DNA of 18,960 nucleotides from Kiritimatiellia bacterium (GTDB lineage: Bacteria; Verrucomicrobiota; Kiritimatiellia; RFP12; UBA1067): contig JAQVQN010000005.1 in assembly GCA_028701555.1 (NCBI GenBank), positions 1-18,960 on the forward strand. The letters run 5' to 3'. The notes beneath the pieces were generated by a model, which worked only from the letters and a program-made list of their open reading frames with translations, did not search any database and was not told where the DNA came from. This document shows, one piece after another, positions 13,612 to 18,960 of the stretch (positions are counted from its first letter, which is position 1; each line of letters begins with the position of its first letter). Position numbers and translations under genes: made by a program.

Positions 13612-15141
13612 CTAGGGATCTTGCGTCTCTAGCTCACCTATCACAGGCAGCAACTCATCATAAAGCGCGGCATTGCTTGAGCGCGGCTCACAGACTGCGG
13701 TGACTGGCGCGAAGCGATCGGCCATCGTTGCCAGTGCCACGCCGTCCAGATGCGCCGCCAGCATCGCACCGCCCAAGGCGGCAGAATCCCTAACCGCCAC
13801 GCTCTCGACCTTGGCATTGAAGACATCCGCCAGCGTCTGCCTGATCCCCGCGCTGCCGGACGCGCCGCCGGTCACCCGGATGACCTTGAAATCTCCGATC
13901 CATGCGGTGTGACAGCGCATGGCCAGAATCTGACCTTCCACCGCCGCACGAACCCGTACCGCTGGGGCTGCTGCCGCGAAATCGAAATTGGCCCGCACCC
14001 TTGGCTTCAGCACCGGGGGCGTGATCTCAGGGACATACCACGGCAAAGCCAGCCTGCCGCCGTTACCAGGCGGCGTAGCCTCAAAAGCGCCTGTGTCGAA
14101 AAACGCCCAGTCCACACCCGCTTCCTGTCGTACGCGGTCACGCGCCAGCGACCCGTTTTTAAAACAGGCCAGACTCATAAACCCGCCCGCCGGATTGCCG
14201 AAAACATGACCGCAGCCTTGCGGATCAGTACGAAAATCACCCATTGCCGCGAAAAACGTGTCACTGGTGCCGAGACTAACTACGGCCACCCCCGCGCACC
14301 AGGCGCCGGTGCCGATCAGACTGGCGGGATTGTCACCGGTCCAGACCGCCACCGGAATCCCCGCTCGCAAACCGTACTTCGCGAAATAAGGGTTTAGTCC
14401 GCCAGCCACGCCAGCAGCGACCTGCGGCAGCTTTGCGGTAAGTCCCGGAGCGGTGTACCCGGCGATTTCCGCATCCCATGTCATAGTTCGCAAATTGAGC
14501 AGATTCATGCCCGCGCCATCACCGCTGTCCAGTGGCGCATCGTGGCCGATCAGCACCGAACACAGGAAAGAACTGACTAGGTGAATCCGTGATGTTGCGG
14601 CATAACCCTGCGGGTCGAGCTTGGCGAACCTGCGTATCTGCGGCCCCGTGAAACGCTCTACTGCGGGCGAGCCGGTATCCGCCTGCATGCGCGTCCCGAA
14701 TCGTTCGTTAAGATCACGGCACTCTTCGGAGGTCGAGCTGTCCATCCAGATCGGGCTGGTCCTGCGGGCCAGCCCGGGCTTTAACTGTTCGGCTAAAGTC
14801 AGCGCTGGATCAAGCCTGCCGAGAGCAGCGCCGAACCCGTCGTTGAGGTAGACCGAACCGTGCTGCTGGCCATCCCCGCCGACCGCCGCGATCCGGCCCA
14901 TGTCCACGCCCGAATCACCAAGCCGCTCCAGCAGCAGATCCAACGCCGCCAGCCACATGAGCGGGTCGGCATGTTTCACCAGCGGATCCGGGTCAGGCAG
15001 CACACCGTCCGAGCAATTGTATTGCGGGAGATCGGCTGTGTAGTTGACGCCCGCGCCGCCCACTATCACGCCGGCGACCGGGTCTATAACAACTGCCTTG
15101 ATTCCCTGCGTGCTGCTGTCGATGCCCAGATAATAAGACAT
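13612..15141 (-). CDS. xylB: Xylulokinase, FGGY family, close to the eukaryotic XYLB type
   Basis: A 509-residue cytoplasmic kinase that phosphorylates D-xylulose to xylulose-5-phosphate for the pentose phosphate pathway. The N-terminal half starts LGIDSSTQGIKAVVID (Asp8) and has GGDGQQHGSVYL and WMDSSTSEECRDL. The hinge and catalytic part has TGDNPASLIG (catalytic Asp270) and VVSLGTSDTFF; further on come CFKNGSLARDRVR, GNGGRLALPWY and VTGGASGS. These blocks follow human XYLB more closely than the E. coli enzyme, which is shorter and has MHG rather than QQHG. No xylose isomerase or sugar transporter gene is near. It follows the LpoB-like gene by 46 bases without a clear ribosome site, so it may be the end of that operon or have its own promoter. 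Confidence 0.94.
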   Translation of the reverse strand: MSYYLGIDSSTQGIKAVVIDPVAGVIVGGAGVNYTADLPQYNCSDGVLPDPDPLVKHADPLMWLAALDLLLERLGDSGVDMGRIAAVGGDGQQHGSVYLNDGFGAALGRLDPALTLAEQLKPGLARRTSPIWMDSSTSEECRDLNERFGTRMQADTGSPAVERFTGPQIRRFAKLDPQGYAATSRIHLVSSFLCSVLIGHDAPLDSGDGAGMNLLNLRTMTWDAEIAGYTAPGLTAKLPQVAAGVAGGLNPYFAKYGLRAGIPVAVWTGDNPASLIGTGAWCAGVAVVSLGTSDTFFAAMGDFRTDPQGCGHVFGNPAGGFMSLACFKNGSLARDRVRQEAGVDWAFFDTGAFEATPPGNGGRLALPWYVPEITPPVLKPRVRANFDFAAAAPAVRVRAAVEGQILAMRCHTAWIGDFKVIRVTGGASGSAGIRQTLADVFNAKVESVAVRDSAALGGAMLAAHLDGVALATMADRFAPVTAVCEPRSSNAALYDELLPVIGELETQDP

Positions 15142-15187
15142 GGTATTAGCGCTTGGTTCGAACCTGACCGCACTTCCCGCCCCCGCC

Positions 15188-15790
15188 TCAGAATCCCATT
15201 CGCGGACGTGTGCTCTCTTTGCGGATTTCCTGCTCGTCAGCCCAAAGCAACTCGCCCGAACGCAGGTCTTTGAGCACCATCGAGAACTTGAAGTACTGGT
15301 CTGTGGTGCGCCCGACCTGGGTCTTCATCTCTGTCAGGGCACCGGTCAGAAACATCTGAGCCGCGCTCTGCTGTCCCGGTTTGATCGCCTTTTTCTGGTC
15401 GGTCAACCCGAGATTAGCCTGCGCGTCCATGAACTCGATGTCAGTGCCGGCGGTTGATTTGTCGACAAAGCGGAACATGCCAGAGCGCAAGAGCTGCATC
15501 CGCAGAGAGTCAGTGATGCTCACCATATCCACATGCTGAGTGGTGCGGTTCTTCAAAGGCTCCACGTCTAAGACCGGACGGTTGCCGCCAACCGCCTCGC
15601 GCACCCCCGGCGCGCTCAACAGCGACTCAGCCATCTTTTCGACCGTGCGTCTGACATCCTGCGGTTCAAGCTTTGAAGTTATCGGAGCGCGGTCCAAAGC
15701 CACCTCGCGCGTCGCCGGAGTAGTGGCGCAGCCGGTGATCAGCGCCGCCGCGAAACCCATTCCCAAAATTGCAAACAACCCTTTATTCAT
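15188..15790 (-). CDS. LpoB-like outer-membrane lipoprotein (penicillin-binding protein activator family)
   Basis: A 200-residue lipoprotein with signal peptide and lipobox LITGC (lipidated Cys21). The mature domain (from VREAVGGNRPVLDVEPLKNRT through LLWADEQEIRK) has the features of the LpoB/CsgG-like fold: PVLDVEPLKNRTTQHVD, a central DSLRMQLLRSGMFRFVD and AAQMFLTGAL ... LKDLRSGELLWADE. In enterobacteria LpoB reaches from the outer membrane through the peptidoglycan to activate PBP1B. Whether it has that partner here is not known. Length is close to E. coli LpoB (about 213). GTGAGG (15803-15798) lies 7 bases before the ATG. The upstream neighbour is a YcfL-like gene, as next to lpoB in E. 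coli. Confidence 0.9.
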   Translation of the reverse strand: MNKGLFAILGMGFAAALITGCATTPATREVALDRAPITSKLEPQDVRRTVEKMAESLLSAPGVREAVGGNRPVLDVEPLKNRTTQHVDMVSITDSLRMQLLRSGMFRFVDKSTAGTDIEFMDAQANLGLTDQKKAIKPGQQSAAQMFLTGALTEMKTQVGRTTDQYFKFSMVLKDLRSGELLWADEQEIRKESTRPRMGF

Positions 15791-15828
15791 CGTTATGCCT
15801 CACTTTCTTATGCCTAAGAACCTATTGC

Positions 15829-15860
15829 CCTTACCACCTAACAACCTTAACACCTTAATT
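15829..15860. repeat. Four degenerate 8-base tandem units between ycfL-like and lpoB-like genes
   Basis: On the plus strand the units are CCTTACCA, CCTAACAA, CCTTAACA and CCTTAATT, end to end. They occupy much of the 100-base gap between the two lipoprotein genes, immediately beside a palindromic hairpin. Confidence 0.6.
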
Positions 15861-15881
15861 CGGCATCCCGGCGGGATGCCG
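15861..15881. repeat. Perfect inverted repeat (hairpin) between ycfL-like and lpoB-like genes
   Basis: CGGCATCCCG and CGGGATGCCG flank one central G, giving a stem of 9 pairs with a 3-base loop. On the minus strand it starts 10 bases after the YcfL-like stop and is followed by AATTAAGG rather than a U-tract, so a simple terminator is unlikely. It could be a REP-like element, an RNA-stability or processing hairpin, or a partial terminator that tunes the ratio of the two lipoproteins. Confidence 0.6.
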
Positions 15882-15890
15882 GTGTTTCCT

Positions 15891-16313
15891 TTAATCAGCC
15901 GCCTCAAGGTCACGCACGCGCAACTTCGACGTCACCCCGGCAGGCGAGTTAGCCAGCCCAGTGACCGTCATGGAATCCCTGCCCTCGATAATCAAACCGC
16001 GGTAAGTCTTGGTTGAGGGGTCGATCTCCATGCCGTTGGCGTCAAACCAAGAAATGCGGTAGTGCATGCGCAATCGGCGATGCTTAGTGGATTGCAGGGT
16101 TACGTGCACCCGTTTTAGTCCGTTGACCTCGTCATAATTCACCCGCAACACCTGAATCTGGTCCCGCAGGCGTGTGCTGTCCTCCAGGACCAGCGTGTTA
16201 CCTGTCAGGTGATCTGTAGTAACTGAAGTACCAGCCGTTTCCACACAGCCGGTCAAAGCTGCCAGGCCTGCCGCCAAAGCGACCGCCGCCAACACACCTT
16301 TTACTCTGCTCAT
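15891..16313 (-). CDS. YcfL-like lipoprotein (DUF1425)
   Basis: A 140-residue lipoprotein with signal peptide and lipobox ALTGC (lipidated Cys23). The mature part matches the DUF1425/YcfL pattern: RVNYDEVNGLKRVHVTLQSTKHRRLRMHYRISWFD (described by its core HVTLQST ... YRISWFDANGMEID) and a closing SPAGVTSKLRVRDL. The fold is a beta-sandwich and the function is unknown. In E. coli ycfL lies directly upstream of lpoB, and the same order occurs here. The start is the ATG at 16313, since AAAGGA (16327-16322) lies 8 bases upstream; an ATG 8 codons earlier lies above that site. It is probably in the outer membrane, made together with its LpoB-like neighbour. Confidence 0.88.
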   Translation of the reverse strand: MSRVKGVLAAVALAAGLAALTGCVETAGTSVTTDHLTGNTLVLEDSTRLRDQIQVLRVNYDEVNGLKRVHVTLQSTKHRRLRMHYRISWFDANGMEIDPSTKTYRGLIIEGRDSMTVTGLANSPAGVTSKLRVRDLEAAD

Positions 16314-16396
16314 TTTTTTATTCCTTTCAAAAAACACGTATTTGAAAACGACTTGTGTTTAAAGTAACTGTTTTTTGTCGGTTTGTCATCCCCCGA

Positions 16397-17953
16397 CTAC
16401 TGTGTGGCTTGTTGCTCCACCTGCAAAGCAGTGTGCAGGGTACGCGGCCCGCCCGGCAAAACAGCCGCCGGATAGCCGGCCAGAAGGCTGCCGCAGACGT
16501 GGTAACTGGCCGGAGCCCCCTTGCCATTCAGTGATGCCGTAGCGACCCGCGCGTTGCCGCCGAAATCGGCCACCCATACTATACGCGTTTCGCCCTCGGT
16601 CAGCTTCACCGGTACGCGCGTCACAAAGCCGGTGGCATTGCTTCGCAACTCCAAAGTGTGCTCGCCAGGAGCCATGCCGCCGCGGTAGAGGTGCGAGACC
16701 ATCGGCAGGGTGTACCATGCGCGCGTGTCGGCCTTGTTGATGGCCGCCGAGATCGCATTGAAGGCCATCACGCTGTATTTTAGTGCGTCGCCCGCCTGAT
16801 TCGCCACGACTTGCGCAGCCACGCGGGTGGCCACGCGCGTCACGTTGCGCACCACGATCCCGGGGATCTTTTCGTTGAGGTCGCGGTAAGCCAGCGACTG
16901 CATTGACAGTGCCAGTGCGCTCATCCCTAGTTCGCACTCGCCGTCGCGGATGCTGATAGTCGCCGGCGTGTACGGTGCGTCGCGGTATACCGGGAAGTCC
17001 ACGGACGTCACGGTGTTGACCCCCGGCACCGGGAAAGGAATCTTCATGGATTGTCGCTGAGACACAAACCCCTCCTCAACAATCAGTATGATCTCGGTGG
17101 TGTCGCGCTTTAAGGTGTTTTGATCAACGCCAGTCTGCGCCAACAGGCTTTTGTAGGCCTCGGCATCCTGCGTACGCAACAGCCGCAGAAAATCACGCTG
17201 TATATAAGGATTGCCAGGCATCAACTCCCACGCCTTGCGGTAAGATAAGTTAGCGTTAGCGAGGTCGTTGTCCTGTTCGAGAGTCACACCGCACAGATAC
17301 CAAGTCAGTCCGTTCTCGAAAGAGCTGCGAGTCATTTCGAGTACCGGTTCCATTGACTTCATCTGCGTGTTGACCTTGTTGTAGGCTGCGGAGTTCTTGC
17401 CTTCGGCAGCCTTGGCCTGAGCCGCCTGCACCTCCTTCGAATATTTCTCGGCGATCTGATCCTGAGCGAAAACCGCGCGGCGCGCCTCAACCGTCGCAGC
17501 GTCAGGTGCGCCCAGAAAGATATGGTTGAGAATCTGATACTGCAAGGCACTGATGAACTCGTAGGCCGGCAGTTGATAAGACCGCGTGCGGTCGTCCGTG
17601 ACCGTTCCCGCCATCACATTCGCGCCCACATCCCCCATCTTGAGCACCGGGCCATTCTCGGTATTCTCGATAGTCTTGTCGATTAGAGCTGCGAAGTTTG
17701 TGGAACTGCCCAAAAAATCGCCGGAGAGCATACGCACCCTGCCGGCCTCGGCATATCCGAGATCCTTGCTGTAAAAACTCTGCTTGAGTTTTTCCGACCA
17801 CTCCACGGCCTGCGGGTCGTCACCGGCTCGCAGGCTTCCCAGAGCCTTGTCGACATTGACATTCTGCGAAACGCAACCGGTCAGCGCGACAAGCCATAAA
17901 CCAAGCAAACCAAACCAGCCATGAACATGCCTGCTGAACTTACAAGCTGACAT
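16397..17953 (-). CDS. Large lipoprotein of the COG3014 type
   Basis: A 518-residue envelope lipoprotein with signal peptide and lipobox ALTGC (lipidated Cys27). Residues about 40-290 look helical and TPR-like (LGYAEAGRVRMLSGDF, YEFISALQYQILNHIFLG, NANLSYRKAWELMPGNPYIQRDFLRLL), with a Lys/Ala-rich stretch near 170-190. The C-terminal part is beta-rich (IILIVEEGFVSQRQSMKIPFPVP, MSALALSMQSLAYRDL, TLELRSNATGFVTRVPV). This matches the uncharacterised COG3014 family that sits beside ycfL/lpoB-like genes in gammaproteobacteria. The ATG at 17953 is chosen because AAAGG (17964-17960) lies 6 bases upstream; the in-frame ATG at 17971 lies before that site. A scaffold role in the cell envelope is likely; no enzyme motif is seen. 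Confidence 0.87.
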   Translation of the reverse strand: MSACKFSRHVHGWFGLLGLWLVALTGCVSQNVNVDKALGSLRAGDDPQAVEWSEKLKQSFYSKDLGYAEAGRVRMLSGDFLGSSTNFAALIDKTIENTENGPVLKMGDVGANVMAGTVTDDRTRSYQLPAYEFISALQYQILNHIFLGAPDAATVEARRAVFAQDQIAEKYSKEVQAAQAKAAEGKNSAAYNKVNTQMKSMEPVLEMTRSSFENGLTWYLCGVTLEQDNDLANANLSYRKAWELMPGNPYIQRDFLRLLRTQDAEAYKSLLAQTGVDQNTLKRDTTEIILIVEEGFVSQRQSMKIPFPVPGVNTVTSVDFPVYRDAPYTPATISIRDGECELGMSALALSMQSLAYRDLNEKIPGIVVRNVTRVATRVAAQVVANQAGDALKYSVMAFNAISAAINKADTRAWYTLPMVSHLYRGGMAPGEHTLELRSNATGFVTRVPVKLTEGETRIVWVADFGGNARVATASLNGKGAPASYHVCGSLLAGYPAAVLPGGPRTLHTALQVEQQATQ

Positions 17954-17980
17954 AGTCACCCTTTCTCTCATCCATAACTT

Positions 17981-18034
17981 GAGCGTTGAGCGTTTTCATG
18001 ACCGCTTCCCTCTCAACTCTCAACTCTTAACGCT
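17981..18034. repeat. Short 7-base tandem repeats with inverted ends before the COG3014-type gene
   Basis: On the plus strand GAGCGTT occurs twice in tandem (17981-17994). About 16 bases later come TCTCAAC, TCTCAAC and TCTTAAC in tandem, ending in GCT (18011-18034). The outer pieces AGCGTT and AACGCT are complementary, so the spacer RNA can fold back. It fills the gap between the CsgG/PEGA gene and the COG3014-type gene. Confidence 0.55.
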
Positions 18035-18046
18035 ATCTATTCTTCT

Positions 18047-18960
18047 CTACTGGATCGCGTTCTGCTGAAGGTTTATATCGTTTCCACGGTTGCCGATCGA
18101 CACGTCCTGCCAGGCGGCTGTGTCGAAATTGACCTTGATGCCTTTGCGCATGGCGGCCTCGGCATAGCCCACCGCCACAGCGGCGCGGAAACCTTCCAGA
18201 GACCGGAAACGCTGTAAACCAGCATCGGAAAGCTCGAGCGCCACACGGAAGTTTGCTCCCGGCTGTATGTTGACCGTCTGCTGCCACGGCTGCATCCACT
18301 GTCGCGTGACTCGCATCTGATGCAGCCCCGGAGTGGCTTTAAAAGAGCCAGGAGAAGAGCCGACCGTGGCGCCGTCGATTTCAACCGTAGCTCCGCCCAC
18401 GGTTCTGCGCATCTCGTCGAGCAATTCGTTAGCTGCGCGGACACCGTTTTCAAGCCCCTGCACCAGCTCGTCGATCGTGGTGGAAACTGTGAATTCCACC
18501 AGCGCGGTATCCGCTGGGGTTACGCGCCGCCATGTCGGCATCTTGGCGGCAATCTCCTCGCCGGTGGATGATGCCCACTGGTCAAAAAGGTCGTTGTAGT
18601 AATTCATGCCGTCCGAACCGTCGGTGTACTGGCCAGGGACTGGCAGTTTGTTGGTCCAGTTTGAGCCGTAGACCGAAGACCCCTGTGCCGCCTCGTTGAC
18701 TTTGGTGCTCATCCGGACGGTGAAGATCGTGACCGGCTTGCCTCCGGCATCCCTTGAGGTGTGACTGGCACCTATGATCGATACCAGCATGATGTACTCT
18801 GTACCCAGCATCTGGGCCACGCGCACGGTTGAACCGCCAGTAAAGATGCCGTCAACCAACCCAGCCCGCTCCTCGGCGGTGGTGACTTTGAAACGGTTGA
18901 AACCGTCCGCGATCTCGGCCTTGTCCATAACAATCAGTCCGGCACCGGCCAACTCGGCCG
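18047..18960 (-). CDS. CsgG-like protein with C-terminal PEGA domain, N-terminus beyond the window
   Basis: The frame is open to the right edge, with no plausible start inside (AELAGAGLIVMDKAEI reads as mid-domain), so about 304 residues of a longer protein are visible. The first 130 residues resemble the CsgG/FlgO-type fold (AGLIVMDKAEI, STVRVAQMLGTEYIMLVSI, YNDLFDQWASSTGEEIAAKMP). Residues about 185-248 are a PEGA module (VEIDGATVGSSPGSFKATPG, HQMRVTRQWMQPWQQTVNIQ), usually surface-bound in the cell envelope. The last part (FRAAVAVGYAEAAMRKGIKVNFD) is not recognised. It is the most upstream visible gene of the lipoprotein run and 93 bases before the COG3014-type start. It is probably exported, but its signal sequence is not in view. 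Confidence 0.82.
   Translation of the reverse strand, partial: AELAGAGLIVMDKAEIADGFNRFKVTTAEERAGLVDGIFTGGSTVRVAQMLGTEYIMLVSIIGASHTSRDAGGKPVTIFTVRMSTKVNEAAQGSSVYGSNWTNKLPVPGQYTDGSDGMNYYNDLFDQWASSTGEEIAAKMPTWRRVTPADTALVEFTVSTTIDELVQGLENGVRAANELLDEMRRTVGGATVEIDGATVGSSPGSFKATPGLHQMRVTRQWMQPWQQTVNIQPGANFRVALELSDAGLQRFRSLEGFRAAVAVGYAEAAMRKGIKVNFDTAAWQDVSIGNRGNDINLQQNAIQ

Noticed and set aside
13750..14397. A plus-strand open frame of 215 codons within the xylulokinase region
   Set aside because: It is antisense to a well-conserved kinase; the Arg/Pro/His-rich product resembles no family.
16325..16366. A weak AAACAC/GTGTTT stem before the YcfL-like gene as a terminator or riboswitch
   Set aside because: Only six AT-rich pairs with a long loop; not distinguishable from chance in AT-rich spacer DNA.
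1..18960. CRISPR arrays, insertion sequences, tRNA or rRNA genes, phage genes
   Set aside because: I looked for regularly spaced direct repeats, transposase-like proteins with terminal inverted repeats and conserved RNA gene sequences and saw none; the only repeats are the short operon-spacer arrays listed.

Overview
The window is a typical bacterial chromosome segment: dense genes on both strands, several ATGA stop/start overlaps, and no rRNA, tRNA, CRISPR array, transposase or integrase that I could find. An AraC-type regulator, a large secreted protein built of beta-sandwich modules, animal-like versions of UDP-glucose dehydrogenase and xylulokinase, and many lipoproteins together suggest the PVC superphylum (Kiritimatiellota, Lentisphaerota or Verrucomicrobiota). 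This assignment is an inference from gene style, not from a phylogenetic marker.

Left part (1-1998): the start of a probable secreted protein leaves the window at the left edge on the minus strand. It is preceded by an AraC regulator (159-1115). A stand-alone corrinoid protein (1218-1844) is read divergently from the regulator.

Membrane-lipid/redox operon (1999 to about 6389, minus strand). In order of transcription it holds an NTF2-like lipoprotein, a thioredoxin-type glutathione peroxidase, a flavoprotein of the amine-oxidase fold, a DUF1365 protein and a Cfa-like SAM methyltransferase. Three of the four junctions are ATGA overlaps. Two things are odd. The flavoprotein is cut by one in-frame TAA although everything after it is conserved. 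The lipoprotein seems to start at an ATT codon, because no ATG, GTG or TTG precedes its signal peptide.

Middle (6702-9761, plus strand): a secreted beta-sandwich protein lies directly upstream of a UDP-glucose 6-dehydrogenase of the eukaryotic type.

Purine/pyrimidine block (9826-12894, minus strand): a trimeric-type purine nucleoside phosphorylase lies downstream of an operon made of a minimal nucleotidyltransferase, an unrecognised 72-residue basic protein and dihydroorotase. The last two overlap by ATGA. A hairpin separates this operon from the phosphorylase gene.

Right part (13035-18960): a GtrA-family membrane protein (plus strand) converges on a minus-strand run. In transcription order that run is a CsgG-like/PEGA protein (cut by the window edge), a COG3014-type lipoprotein, a YcfL-like lipoprotein, an LpoB-like lipoprotein and a xylulokinase. 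The lipoprotein set resembles the ycfL-lpoB neighbourhood of gammaproteobacteria and probably acts in the cell envelope. Two of its intergenic gaps hold short degenerate tandem repeats.
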